DNA from: Gracilariopsis chorda
Taxonomy: Eukaryota > Rhodophyta > Florideophyceae > Gracilariales > Gracilariaceae
Assembly (NCBI GenBank): GCA_003194525.1
Contig: NBIV01000003.1
Span: forward strand, 772,393 to 836,392
Direction of reading: 5' to 3'
DNA: 64,000 nt
Positions 52,426-64,000 of the stretch are shown in pieces (positions within the stretch are counted from its first letter, which is position 1; each line of letters begins with the position of its first letter). A program made the position numbers and the translations under genes. Below the pieces are notes generated by a model, which saw only the letters and a program-made list of their open reading frames with translations, did not search any database and was not told the DNA's origin.

Positions 52426-54293
52426 TCACTCCAACGTTAAGAATTGTGGGCCATCTGCTTCGTTGGCTGCTGCGTTGGCTTCGCTGGCTTTGGCCCGTTC
52501 CTGCTTCTTCCAGAAGCGGTTCCAGTAAGCCACATACCTATGAAACATATTCTCTCGTGTGATCCTCCTCCGCGTGACATTACAACGAGTTGTCTTACGT
52601 GAGCGTGCTACACGTGCACCTACATCTGTACTTCCAATACGTGCATGTACACGTGCACTAATTACACCTTTCCTGACATTGTCACCTTGTGTAAACAGCA
52701 TAGTACGTGGCCATCTCTCATGTAACTTTGGATTCACAAACTTAGTGTAAACCCATTGTTCCAGCAGCTTCCACGTATCTCTCACAAGTGGATGGTACTG
52801 ACACTTGACAACTTGGTCTAGTTCAGGAGGATCCCTAGTGACGCCTCGCAAATACTTGTCACGATCACGGTAACTTACATAATCCAATGCGACACGTAGC
52901 TGTTTTCCAGTATACCCACGTTGTGCCAGCATTTGAAATAGAAAGTGTACCTTGTGCACCCAGGTTCGTTCATCGCTGGTGTTTCTCAGGTACCTGATTA
53001 TTTCTCCTTTGATAACACCAGTGAAAACGTGGTCTGGGTGGTTAGACTTGCCGTGGAGATAAAGAAATTTGGAGATAGGTTTCGTGTACACCTTGATGTC
53101 CACAATATTCCTGAAGAGGAATCTCCTTCCTTTATAGATCTCCAGATCCAGGTAGATAGCTCGCTGATCACTGATATCCCATGTAAAGTTGAGATTTGAG
53201 CATGCACTTAACTTTTTCATGAGACTTTCAGCCGCTTCTCTGGATCGGAGGATCACGAAACCATCATCAATATATCTTCGGTTCATGATCACATCCTTGG
53301 CATAGTCCTTGAAGATCCTTCGGAACTTATAGAACAAGTACAAGTTGGCAAATGATGGAGCAACTGGTGTGCCCGTTGCTGTCCCAGTTACTTGTCTATA
53401 AACCCTTTCTCCTAGCTGCACGAAATTGTTGTTCATAATCAGCTGTAGGATACGACACCAGAAGCCATTGTTAGTCATGAATATTGAAGGTAGTTCACGA
53501 ACCAACACCCGAATGGCATCTTTGATGTCGATTGCAGGGTAGCACCTTTCTACGTCGTACGTTAGGAATGTACAGTCGTTGGGAAGGTGCATTTGTTCCA
53601 ATTGTCTCACAGTCTGCCAGCTGTTCACAGTGATAGCCGGTATCTTTGCCACAACTTCGTTTAGAATTGAACTTAGTTGTCGCGACAATTCGGCCAGCAT
53701 ATATGAGTGTGATGCTGTGATTGGCCTAGACTTGACTGTGGGCTTATGGATCTTCGGAAGTACATAAAAGGGAGCTGGGTCTTCGGCTTTCTGGCGTATC
53801 GAATGATACTTTTCTCTTCCTTCTCGGGTAGTGGACACTGTTGCAAGATTTCAACGAGGTTACTGAGTACTCTTTCATGGGGGAAAGAAGACACTTCAGA
53901 GAATGCACCCCCGTTGATTTCTCCGTCCACTAGTCCGTCGTAGAAGTCAGAGCTCATAAGTGTGAGACCAAGGTTCTTATCCGATTCTTTGACGATCCAA
54001 CCCTTTTCCTTAATGTACTTCATTCCTTGCACTATCGTTAAATGCAAGGAAGGGGGTCGATCAACATTCATCTTACTAACCACTCTCTCCAACTTGTGTT
54101 GAACACGAGTTATGGTTTGTCGATCAACCCCGTCATACCCTCTCTTCAGAACCCTTGGCAGATCTGTCACAGCTTGTCCGAGTGACAGCCTGAGCGGCGA
54201 TTGCAGAGAAAACCCTCCTCCTACCGATAGTACCTTCTTCACATTATCCGGTACTTCGTTATGAGGTATGTTAATCGGAGGGTTGTACTTCAT
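52426..54293 (-). pseudogene. PLE reverse transcriptase, copy 3 (one frameshift)
   Basis: Open for 470 codons from the stop (52426-53838) and again to the ATG (53673-54293). A single base lost near 53791 breaks it in the LPKIHKP region's upstream flank. All catalytic blocks are in the longer piece. Confidence 0.85.
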
Positions 54294-54337
54294 GCTTCTG
54301 GGTTCAAAAGAGCGGGGCTTCCGTGGCCTTGAACGGT

Positions 54338-55157
54338 TTAATTTTGCTTGGCGCCCCGTCCGGGGCGCCTCGCTTCCCGTTTTTCGGCCTTCCTTTGGAT
54401 TTTCCTTTCGTCTTAGAAGCATTCCCCTGATTGCGGGGGCTTTCAGTCCTCTTTGGGCCTTGCTTCTTCTGAGAGTCTCGGATGCTCTTCACATCCTTTT
54501 TCAACGCTGAGAGCTCCTTCCGCAGCCGATCGACTCCCGTAGTATCTGGAGCCTCCACTTCATCGGCCTCGACAGCGGCTTTCTTCAGGAGATCAGCGGA
54601 ACGTTTCTCAGATTCGACGAACGATCCAAAGGTGAGCTTAAGTTCAAACTTCATCCTGGACTTCTCCATATCTTCGTGGAGTTTGTCCATGTAGTTGGTC
54701 TTGAAAGTCCTTCACTCGCTCATCTGTTAGGTCCGGGATGAGGTTATAAGCATGGTGTAGTGCTTCCTCGACCTTTACAGTGGCTTCTTTGAAGATGTCC
54801 TTACGCTCGCCATTCATTTCCTTGACATCATCGGCTCTGGCGTCAAGAAGGAGCTGAATGGCATCTTTGCAATAGCGTTCGGTAAGGACCTTGAACTTCT
54901 CACGGAACGATTCCTCCTGGGAACTAGGACATTGAGGCATGCGGGGCACTGCAATGGCCTTAGGGACAGTTCCTTTCTCTTGGTGTTCGAGTAGTTCACT
55001 CAAGAGGGAGGTTCTTTTCACGATCTTCTCATCCAAATCCTGAACGCGTCGACGATACGGAGCGACGACTTTGTCCAGGTTCGGCTTCACCATGCCATAC
55101 AGTTCTTCATCGAGTACTCTAGCGGTGAGTCTCGGGAACCATGTTCTGAGGCGGCAT
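54338..55157 (-). pseudogene. PLE ORF1, copy 3 (several lesions)
   Basis: Pieces at 54304-54690 and 54644-55093. Lesions: a base lost near 54364, a replaced stretch near 54434, a base gained near 54705, and two bases lost near 55110-55126 that separate the ATG from the frame. Confidence 0.8.
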
Positions 55158-55207
55158 CTTCGGTGAATGATTGAGATCGGATTGGCGACGGCAACTACCC
55201 CTCGGAT

Positions 55208-55532
55208 TAGGGGTTTTTTGCTTTAGGGGTGGGTGGGGGTGTGCGGCGTCGCGGGGGTTTAGGGGGAGAGAGCGGCTTAGGGGCTTAGGGGAAGCCCCTG
55301 ATTTAGGGAGGGTTATATAAGAGGAGGTTGAGAGAAAGAAGGAGGGAAGGGGAAAGAGGGAAGGGGAACGACTTAAGCTTGGCAGAGCGCTTTCGTCTTT
55401 ATGACTCCTCAGTGCCTGGTGGGTTGACTGGGAGGAGAGAAGGGTCGGAGCGATTCCGGAGCCCTTATATACACTCCTGATCTACCCTAACACTAAGCTG
55501 CCGCTACCTCTTAACTACATGTGTATGATGAC
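55208..55532 (-). other. 3' tail of copy 4, with TATA-like box
   Basis: The usual tail; TTATATAA at 55313-55320, about 156 bp upstream of the copy 3 ORF1 start at 55157. Confidence 0.65.
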
Positions 55533-57400
55533 TCACTCCAACGTTAAGAATTGTGGGCCATCTGCTTCGTTGGCTGCTGCGTTGGCTTCGCTGGCTTTGG
55601 CCCGTTCCTGCTTCTTCCAGAAGCGGTTCCAGTAAGCCACATACCTATGAAACATATTCTCTCGTGTGATCCTCCTCCGCGTGACATTACAACGAGTTGT
55701 CTTACGTGAGCGTGCTACACGTGCACCTACATCTGTACTTCCAATACGTGCATGTACACGTGCACTAATTACACCTTTCCTGACATTGTCACCTTGTGTA
55801 AACAGCATAGTACGTGGCCATCTCTCATGTAACTTTGGATTCACAAACTTAGTGTAAACCCATTGTTCCAGCAGCTTCCACGTATCTCTCACAAGTGGAT
55901 GGTACTGACACTTGACAACTTGGTCTAGTTCAGGAGGATCCCTAGTGACGCCTCGCAAATACTTGTCACGATCACGGTAACTTACATAATCCAATGCGAC
56001 ACGTAGCTGTTTTCCAGTATACCCACGTTGTGCCAGCATTTGAAATAGAAAGTGTACCTTGTGCACCCAGGTTCGTTCATCGCTGGTGTTTCTCAGGTAC
56101 CTGATTATTTCTCCTTTGATAACACCAGTGAAAACGTGGTCTGGGTGGTTAGACTTGCCGTGGAGATAAAGAAATTTGGAGATAGGTTTCGTGTACACCT
56201 TGATGTCCACAATATTCCTGAAGAGGAATCTCCTTCCTTTATAGATCTCCAGATCCAGGTAGATAGCTCGCTGATCACTGATATCCCATGTAAAGTTGAG
56301 ATTTGAGCATGCACTTAACTTTTTCATGAGACTTTCAGCCGCTTCTCTGGATCGGAGGATCACGAAACCATCATCAATATATCTTCGGTTCATGATCACA
56401 TCCTTGGCATAGTCCTTGAAGATCCTTCGGAACTTATAGAACAAGTACAAGTTGGCAAATGATGGAGCAACTGGTGTGCCCGTTGCTGTCCCAGTTACTT
56501 GTCTATAAACCCTTTCTCCTAGCTGCACGAAATTGTTGTTCATAATCAGCTGTAGGATACGACACCAGAAGCCATTGTTAGTCATGAATATTGAAGGTAG
56601 TTCACGAACCAACACCCGAATGGCATCTTTGATGTCGATTGCAGGGTAGCACCTTTCTACGTCGTACGTTAGGAATGTACAGTCGTTGGGAAGGTGCATT
56701 TGTTCCAATTGTCTCACAGTCTGCCAGCTGTTCACAGTGATAGCCGGTATCTTTGCCACAACTTCGTTTAGAATTGAACTTAGTTGTCGCGACAATTCGG
56801 CCAGCATATATGAGTGTGATGCTGTGATTGGCCTAGACTTGACTGTGGGCTTATGGATCTTCGGAAGTACATAAAAGGGAGCTGGGTCTTCGGCTTTCTT
56901 GGCGTATCGAATGATACTTTTCTCTTCCTTCTCGGGTAGTGGACACTGTTGCAAGATTTCAACGAGGTTACTGAGTACTCTTTCATGGGGGAAAGAAGAC
57001 ACTTCAGAGAATGCACCCCCGTTGATTTCTCCGTCCACTAGTCCGTCGTAGAAGTCAGAGCTCATAAGTGTGAGACCAAGGTTCTTATCCGATTCTTTGA
57101 CGATCCAACCCTTTTCCTTAATGTACTTCATTCCTTGCACTATCGTTAAATGCAAGGAAGGGGGTCGATCAACATTCATCTTACTAACCACTCTCTCCAA
57201 CTTGTGTTGAACACGAGTTATGGTTTGTCGATCAACCCCGTCATACCCTCTCTTCAGAACCCTTGGCAGATCTGTCACAGCTTGTCCGAGTGACAGCCTG
57301 AGGGCGATTGCAGAGAAAACCCTCCTCCTACCGATAGTACCTTCTTCACATTATCCGGTACTTCGTTATGAGGTATGTTAATCGGAGGGTTGTACTTCAT
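55533..57400 (-). pseudogene. PLE reverse transcriptase, copy 4 (open except near the start)
   Basis: 581 codons open (55533-57278) with every RT block. One base lost near 57302 puts the first 40 or so codons out of frame, so translation from the normal ATG would fail. It is the second-best preserved ORF2 of the array. Confidence 0.85.
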
Positions 57401-57410
57401 GCTTCTGGGT

Positions 57411-58277
57411 TCAAAAGAGCGGGGCTTCCGTGGCCTTGAACGGTTTAATTTTGCTTGGCGCCCCGTCCGGTGGCGCCTCGCTTCCCGTTTTTCGGCCTTC
57501 CTTTGGATTTTCCTTTCGTCTTAGAAGCATTCCCTGATTGCCTTTCTTCGGGTAAGGCTTTTCAGTCCTCTTTGGGCCTTGCTTCTTCTGAGAGTCTCGG
57601 ATGCTCTTCACATCCTTTTTCAACGCTGAGAGCTCCTTCCGCAGCCGATCGACTCCCGTAGTATCTGGAGCCTCCACTTCATCGGCCTCGACAGCGGCTT
57701 TCTTCAGGAGATCAGCGGAACGTTTCTCAGATTCGACGAACGATCCAAAGGTGAGCTTAAGTTCAAACTTCATCCTGGACTTCTCCATATCTTCGTGGAG
57801 TTTGTCCATGTAGTTGGTCTTGAAGTCCTTCACTCGCTCATCTGTTAGGTCCGGGATGAGGTTATAAGCATGGTGTAGTGCTTCCTCGACCTTTACAGTG
57901 GCTTCTTTGAAGATGTCCTTACGCTCGCCATTCATTTCCTTGACATCATCGGCTCTGGCGTCAAGAAGGAGCTGAATGGCATCTTTGCAATAGCGTTCGG
58001 TAAGGACCTTGAACTTCTCACGGAACGATTCCTCCTGGGAACTAGGACATTGAGGCATGCGGGGCACTGCAATGGCCTTAGGGACAGTTCCTTTCTCTTG
58101 GTGTTCGAGTAGTTCACTCAAGAGGGAGGTTCTTTTCACGATCTTCTCATCCAAATCCTGAACGCGTCGACGATACGGAGCGACGACTTTGTCCAGGTTC
58201 GGCTTCACCATGCCATACAGTTCTTCATCCGAGTACTCTAGCGGTGGAGTCTCGGGAACCATGTTCTGAGGCGGCAT
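57411..58277 (-). CDS. PLE ORF1, copy 4 (altered C-terminus)
   Basis: 288 residues. Identical in style to copy 1 up to KKGNQG. Then a base lost near 57533 switches to another frame, still basic (LLRRKENPKEGRKTGSEAPP), ending later than usual. The helical core is unaffected, but the normal Lys/Gly tail is lost. Confidence 0.8.
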   Translation of the reverse strand: MPPQNMVPETPPLEYSDEELYGMVKPNLDKVVAPYRRRVQDLDEKIVKRTSLLSELLEHQEKGTVPKAIAVPRMPQCPSSQEESFREKFKVLTERYCKDAIQLLLDARADDVKEMNGERKDIFKEATVKVEEALHHAYNLIPDLTDERVKDFKTNYMDKLHEDMEKSRMKFELKLTFGSFVESEKRSADLLKKAAVEADEVEAPDTTGVDRLRKELSALKKDVKSIRDSQKKQGPKRTEKPYPKKGNQGMLLRRKENPKEGRKTGSEAPPDGAPSKIKPFKATEAPLF

Positions 58278-58327
58278 CTTCGGTGAATGATTGAGATCGG
58301 ATTGGCGACGGCAACTACCCCTCGGAT

Positions 58328-58647
58328 TAGGGGTTTTTTGCTTTAGGGGTGGGTGGGGTGTGCGGCGTCGCGGGGGTTTAGGGGAGAGAGCGGCTTAGGG
58401 GCTTAGGGGAAGCCCCTGATTTAGGGGAGGGTTATATAAGAGGAGGTTGAGAAAGAAGGAGGAAGGGGAAAGAGGGAAGGGGAACGACTTAAGCTTGGCA
58501 GAGCGCTTTCGTCTTTATGACTCCTCAGTGCCTGGTGGTTGACTGGGAGGAGAGAAGGGTCGGAGCGATTCCGGAGCCCTTATATACACTCCTGATCTAC
58601 CCTAACACTAAGCTGCCGCTACCTCTTAACTACATGTGTATGATGAC
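58328..58647 (-). other. 3' tail of copy 5, with TATA-like box
   Basis: The usual tail with small losses in G runs. TTATATAA at 58432-58439, 155 bp upstream of the copy 4 ORF1 start. Confidence 0.65.
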
Positions 58648-60512
58648 TCACTCCAACGTTAAGAATTGTGGGCCATCTGCTTCGTTGGCTGCTGCGTTGG
58701 CTTCGCTGGCTTTGGCCCGTTCCTGCTTCTTCCAGAAGCGGTTCCAGTAAGCCACATACCTATGAAACATATTCTCTCGTGTGATCCTCCTCCGCGTGAC
58801 ATTACAACGAGTTGTCTTACGTGAGCGTGCTACACGTGCACCTACATCTGTACTTCCAATACGTGCATGTACACGTGCACTAATTACACCTTTCCTGACA
58901 TTGTCACCTTGTGTAAACAGCATAGTACGTGGCCATCTCTCATGTAACTTTGGATTCACAAACTTAGTGTAAACCCATTGTTCCAGCAGCTTCCACGTAT
59001 CTCTCACAAGTGGATGGTACTGACACTTGACAACTTGGTCTAGTTCAGGAGGATCCCTAGTGACGCCTCGCAAATACTTGTCACGATCACGGTAACTTAC
59101 ATAATCCAATGCGACACGTAGCTGTTTTCCAGTATACCCACGTTGTGCCAGCATTTGAAATAGAAAGTGTACCTTGTGCACCCAGGTTCGTTCATCGCTG
59201 GTGTTTCTCAGGTACCTGATTATTTCTCCTTTGATAACACCAGTGAAAACGTGGTCTGGGTGGTTAGACTTGCCGTGGAGATAAAGAAATTTGGAGATAG
59301 GTTTCGTGTACACCTTGATGTCCACAATATTCCTGAAGAGGAATCTCCTTCCTTTATAGATCTCCAGATCCAGGTAGATAGCTCGCTGATCACTGATATC
59401 CCATGTAAAGTTGAGATTTGAGCATGCACTTAACTTTTTCATGAGACTTTCAGCCGCTTCTCTGGATCGGAGGATCACGAAACCATCATCAATATATCTT
59501 CGGTTCATGATCACATCCTTGGCATAGTCCTTGAAGATCCTTCGGAATAGAACAAGTACAAGTTGGCAAATGATGGAGCAACTGGTGTGCCCGTTGCTGT
59601 CCCAGTTACTTGTCTATAAACCCTTTCTCCTAGCTGCACGAAATTGTTGTTCATAATCAGCTGTAGGATACGACACCAGAAGCCATTGTTAGTCATGAAT
59701 ATTGAAGGTAGTTCACGAACCAACACCCGAATGGCATCTTTGATGTCGATTGCAGGGTAGCACCTTTCTACGTCGTACGTTAGGAATGTACAGTCGTTGG
59801 GAAGGTGCATTTGTTCCAATTGTCTCACAGTCTGCCAGCTGTTCACAGTGATAGCCGGTATCTTTGCCACAACTTCGTTTAGAATTGAACTTAGTTGTCG
59901 CGACAATTCGGCCAGCATATATGAGTGTGATGCTGTGATTGGCCTAGACTTGACTGTGGGCTTATGGATCTTCGGAAGTACATAAAAGGGAGCTGGGTCT
60001 TCGGCTTTCTTGGCGTATCGAATGATACTTTTCTCTTCCTTCTCGGGTAGTGGACACTGTTGCAAGATTTCAACGAGGTTACTGAGTACTCTTTCATGGG
60101 GGAAAGAAGACACTTCAGAGAATGCACCCCCGTTGATTTCTCCGTCCACTAGTCCGTCGTAGAAGTCAGAGCTCATAAGTGTGAGACCAAGGTTCTTATC
60201 CGATTCTTTGACGATCCAACCCTTTTCCTTAATGTACTTCATTCCTTGCACTATCGTTAAATGCAAGGAAGGGGGTCGATCAACATTCATCTTACTAACC
60301 ACTCTCTCCAACTTGTGTTGAACACGAGTTATGGTTTGTCGATCAACCCCGTCATACCCTCTCTTCAGAACCCTTGGCAGATCTGTCACAGCTTGTCCGA
60401 GTGACAGCCTGAGCGGCGATTGCAGAGAAAACCCTCCTCCTACCGATAGTACCTTCTTCACATTATCCGGTACTTCGTTATGAGGTATGTTAATCGGAGG
60501 GTTGTACTTCAT
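58648..60512 (-). pseudogene. PLE reverse transcriptase, copy 5 (one frameshift)
   Basis: The N-terminal 333-codon frame (59511-60512) ends after the NLYLFY block. The C-terminal 288-codon frame (58648-59514) starts just before YIDD. A four-base loss near 59547 separates them. Confidence 0.85.
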
Positions 60513-60556
60513 GCTTCTGGGTTCAAAAGAGCGGGGCTTCCGTGGCCTTGAACGGT

Positions 60557-61388
60557 TTAATTTTGCTTGGCGCCCCGTCCGGTGGCGCCTCGCTTCCCGT
60601 TTTTCGGCCTTCCTTTGGATTTTCCTTTCGTCTTAGAAGCATTCCCCTGATTGCCTTTCTTCGGGTAAGGCTTTTCAGTCCTCTTTGGGCCTTGCTTCTT
60701 CTGAGAGTCTCGGATGCTCTTCACATCCTTTTTCAACGCTGAGAGCTCCTTCCGCAGCCGATCGACTCCCGTAGTATCTGGAGCCTCCACTTCATCGGCC
60801 TCGACAGCGGCTTTCTTCAGGAGATCAGCGGAACGTTTCTCAGATTCGACGAACGATCCAAAGGTGAGCTTAAGTTCAAACTTCATCCTGGACTTCTCCA
60901 TATCTTCGTGGAGTTTGTCCATGTAGTTGGTCTTGAAGTCCTTCACTCGCTCATCTGTTAGGTCCGGGATGAGGTTATAAGCATGGTGTAGTGCTTCCTC
61001 GACCTTTACAGTGGCTTCTTTGAAGATGTCCTTACGCTCGCCATTCATTTCCTTGACATCATCGGCTCTGGCGTCAAGAAGGAGCTGAATGGCATCTTTG
61101 CAATAGCGTTCGGTAAGGACCTTGAACTTCTCACGGAACGATTCCCTGGGAACTAGGACATTGAGGCATGCGGGGCACTGCAATGGCCTTAGGGACAGTT
61201 CCTTTCTCTTGGTGTTCGAGTAGTTCACTCAAGAGGGAGGTTCTTTTCACGATCTTCTCATCCAAATCCTGAACGCGTCGACGATACGGAGCGACGACTT
61301 TGTCCAGGTTCGGCTTCACCATGCCATACAGTTCTTCATCCGAGTACTCTAGCGGTGGAGTCTCGGGAACCATGTTCTGAGGCGGCAT
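60557..61388 (-). pseudogene. PLE ORF1, copy 5 (one frameshift)
   Basis: The N-terminal frame 61131-61388 and the C-terminal frame 60557-61145 are separated by a two-base loss near 61144. The rest matches copy 1. Confidence 0.85.
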
Positions 61389-61438
61389 CTTCGGTGAATG
61401 ATTGAGATCGGATTGGCGACGGCAACTACCCCTCGGAT

Positions 61439-61763
61439 TAGGGGTTTTTTGCTTTAGGGTGGGTGGGGGTGTGCGGCGTCGCGGGGGTTTAGGGGGAGAG
61501 AGCGGCTTAGGGGCTTAGGGGAAGCCCCTGATTTAGGGGAGGGTTATATAAGAGGAGGTTGAGAGAAAGAAGGAGGGAAGGGGAAAGAGGGAAGGGGAAC
61601 GACTTAAGCTTGGCAGAGCGCTTTCGTCTTTATGACTCCTCAGTGCCTGGTGGGTTGACTGGGAGGAGAGAAGGGTCGGAGCGATTCCGGAGCCCTTATA
61701 TACACTCCTGATCTACCCTAACACTAAGCTGCCGCTACCTCTTAACTACATGTGTATGATGAC
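61439..61763 (-). other. 3' tail of copy 6, with TATA-like box
   Basis: The usual tail; TTATATAA at 61544-61551, 156 bp upstream of the copy 5 ORF1 start. Confidence 0.65.
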
Positions 61764-63620
61764 TCACTCCAACGTTAAGAATTGTGGGCCATCTGCTTCG
61801 TTGGCTGCTGCGTTGGCTTCGCTGGCTTTGGCCCGTTCCTGCTTCTTCCAGAAGCGGTTCCAGTAAGCCACATACCTATGAAACATATTCTCTCGTGTGA
61901 TCCTCCTCCGCGTGACATTACAACGAGTTGTCTTACGTGAGCGTGCTACACGTGCACCTACATCTGTACTTCCAATACGTGCATGTACACGTGCACTAAT
62001 TACACCTTTCCTGACATTGTCACCTTGTGTAAACAGCATAGTACGTGGCCATCTCTCATGTAACTTTGCTTGTGTAAACCCATTGTTCCAGCAGCTTCCA
62101 CGTATCTCTCACAAGTGGATGGTACTGACACTTGACAACTTGGTCTAGTTCAGGAGGATCCCTAGTGACGCCTCGCAAATACTTGTCACGATCACGGTAA
62201 CTTACATAATCCAATGCGACACGTAGCTGTTTTCCAGTATACCCACGTTGTGCCAGCATTTGAAATAGAAAGTGTACCTTGTGCACCCAGGTTCGTTCAT
62301 CGCTGGTGTTTCTCAGGTACCTGATTATTTTCTCCTTTGATAACACCAGTGAAAACGTGGTCTGGGTGGTTAGACTTGCCGTGGAGATAAAGAAATTTGG
62401 AGATAGGTTTCGTGTACACCTTGATGTCCACAATATTCCTGAAGAGGAATCTCCTTCCTTTATAGATCTCCAGATCCAGGTAGATAGCTCGCTGATCACT
62501 GATATCCCATGTAAAGTTGAGATTTGAGCATGCACTTAACTTTTTCATGAGACTTTCAGCCGCTTCTCTGGATCGGAGGATCACGAAACCATCATCAATA
62601 TATCTTCGGTTCATGATCACATCCTTGGCATAGTCCTTGAAGATCCTTCGGAACTTATAGAACAAGTACAAGTTGGCAAATGATGGAGCAACTGGTGTGC
62701 CCGTTGCTGTCCCAGTTACTTGTCTATAAACCCTTTCTCCTAGCTGCACGAAATTGTTGTTCATAATCAGCTGTAGGATACGACACCAGAAGCCATTGTT
62801 AGTCATGAATATTGAAGGTAGTTCACGAACCAACACCCGAATGGCATCTTTGATGTCGATTGCAGGGTAGCACCTTTCTACGTCGTACGTTAGGAATGTA
62901 CAGTCGTTGGGAAGGTGCATTTGTTCCAATTGTCTCACAGTCTGCCAGCTGTTCACAGTGATAGCCGGTATCTTTGCCACAACTTCGTTTAGAATTGAAC
63001 TTAGTTGTCGCGACAATTCGGCCATATATATGAGTGTGATGCTGTGATTGGCCTAGACTTGACTGTGGGCTTATGGATCTTCGGAAGTACATAAAAGGGA
63101 GCTGGGGTCTTCGGCTTTCTTGGCGTATCGAATGATACTTTTCTCTTCCTTCTCGGGTAGTGGACACTGTTGCAAGATTTCAACGAGGTTACTGAGTACT
63201 CTTTCATGGGGGAAAGAAGACACTTCAGAGAATGCACCCCGTTGATTTCTCCGTCCACTAGTCCGTCGTAGAAGTCAGAGCTCATAAGTGTGAGACCAAG
63301 GTTCTTATCCGATTCTTTGACGATCCAACCCTTTTCCTTAATGTACTTCATTCCTTGCACTATCGTTAAATGCAAGGAAGGGGTCGATCAACATTCATCT
63401 TACTAACCACTCTCTCCAACTTGTGTTGAACACGAGTTATGGTTTGTCGATCAACCCCGTCATACCCTCTCTTCAGAACCCTTGGCAGATCTGTCACAGC
63501 TTGTCCGAGTGACAGCCTGAGCGGCGATTGCAGAGAAAACCCTCCTCCTACCGATAGTACCTTCTTCACATTATCCGGTACTTCGTTATGAGGTATGTTA
63601 ATCGGAGGGTTGTACTTCAT
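61764..63620 (-). pseudogene. PLE reverse transcriptase, copy 6 (several indels)
   Basis: Split into frames 61764-62039, 62056-62330, 62297-63025, 63001-63375 and 63366-63620. The changes include an 11-base loss with altered bases near 62069, a base gained near 62328, a loss near 63025, a gain near 63105 and losses near 63239 and 63381. The catalytic core (62297-63025) is open. Confidence 0.82.
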
Positions 63621-63665
63621 GCTTCTGGGTTCAAAAGAGCGGGGCTTCCGTGGCCTTGAACGGTT

Positions 63666-64000
63666 TTAATTTTGCTTGGCGCCCCGTCCGGTGGCGCCTC
63701 GCTTCCCGTTTTTCGGCCTTCCTTTGGATTTTCCTTTCGTCTTAGAAGCATTCCCCTGATTGCCTTTCTTCGGGTAAGGCTTTTCAGTCCTCTTTGGGCC
63801 TTGCTTCTTCTGAGAGTCTCGGATGCTCTTCACATCCTTTTTCAACGCTGAGAGCTCCTTCCGCAGCCGATCGACTCCCGTAGTATCTGGAGCCTCCACT
63901 TCATCGGCCTCGACAGCGGCTTTTTCAGGAGATCAGCGGAACGTTTCTCAGATTCGACGAACGATCCAAAGGTGAGCTTAAGTTCAAACTTCATCCTGGA
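63666..64000 (-). pseudogene. PLE ORF1, copy 6 (C-terminal part, cut by the window edge)
   Basis: The basic tail and last helix are readable (63666-63899). Two bases are lost near 63923. The N-terminal part is beyond the window. Confidence 0.8.

Larger units (their letters stand above)
45888..64000 (-). mobile_element. Head-to-tail array of six Penelope-like elements lacking endonuclease
   Basis: Six copies of a 3.09-3.12-kb unit, all with ORFs on the minus strand: 45888-49010, 49011-52100, 52101-55207, 55208-58327, 58328-61438 and 61439-64000 (cut by the window edge). All five internal junctions read CTCGGATTAGGGGTTTTTTG, joining the 5' end of one copy to the 3' tail of the next through a single telomere-like TTAGGGG. 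Each unit has a 3' tail with G-rich repeats on the + strand, ORF2 (RT), a 44-bp spacer, ORF1 and a 5' leader of about 50 bp. Endonuclease-deficient PLEs at telomeres are known from rotifers, fungi and other eukaryotes (Athena, Coprina). This family is new to me. Confidence 0.85.

Noticed and set aside
45888-64000. Hammerhead ribozyme motifs, known from many PLEs
   Set aside because: I looked for the CUGANGA and GAAA core pair in the tails and junctions on both strands and found none; a covariance search would be decisive.
45888-64000. Regular repeat array as a CRISPR or satellite
   Set aside because: Units are 3.1 kb and encode proteins; no short repeats with unique spacers.

Overview
The window looks like nuclear DNA of a eukaryote with compact, intronless genes set in a sea of retrotransposons. 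A florideophyte red alga is my best guess. That is inference: single-exon genes, a PHO80-type cyclin, an F-box protein and a prenylcysteine-oxidase-like gene, surrounded by Ty3/gypsy and Ty1/copia wrecks. Nothing here is bacterial.

Layout. 1-5402: a Ty3/gypsy element on the minus strand, cut by the left window edge, with one LTR (4735-5402) and one frameshift in integrase. 5754-11381: three apparently intact host genes, all on the minus strand (prenylcysteine oxidase-like, F-box protein, PHO80-like cyclin). 11382-16539: mostly empty, with one plausible small gene (14679-14957). 16540-38788: a three-level nest. Copia-like element A (minus strand) was split by a 17.5-kb chromovirus B (17092-34589), which in turn was split by copia element C (24588-30925). 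B and C are bounded by target-site duplications readable by eye (GAATC for B, CCGCC for C), and removing B restores A's reading frame. B also carries a broken antisense gene of about 580 codons (31887-33640) with an Ala/Pro-rich tail, origin unknown. 41801-45389: a second copia-like element D of the same family as A, with its 3' part missing.

45777-64000 is the striking part. A block of irregular T(4-6)AGGGG repeats, telomere-like in composition, leads into six head-to-tail copies of a 3.1-kb element. Each copy has two minus-strand ORFs: ORF1 is a helical protein with a very basic tail, and ORF2 is a reverse transcriptase with Penelope-like (PLE) hallmarks and no visible GIY-YIG endonuclease. 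Every junction carries a telomere-like TTAGGGG. On the G-rich strand, the 3' end of each element follows the G-rich repeats, the arrangement expected if chromosome 3' ends prime reverse transcription. The chromosome end should therefore lie to the right. The only TATA-like box near each ORF1 lies about 155 bp upstream inside the 3' tail of the neighbouring distal copy, recalling the Drosophila HeT-A layout. I read this as a telomere- or subtelomere-building retroelement array. Only the most internal copy (copy 1) has both ORFs open; the others differ mainly by small indels, which may be real or may be consensus error in the assembly.
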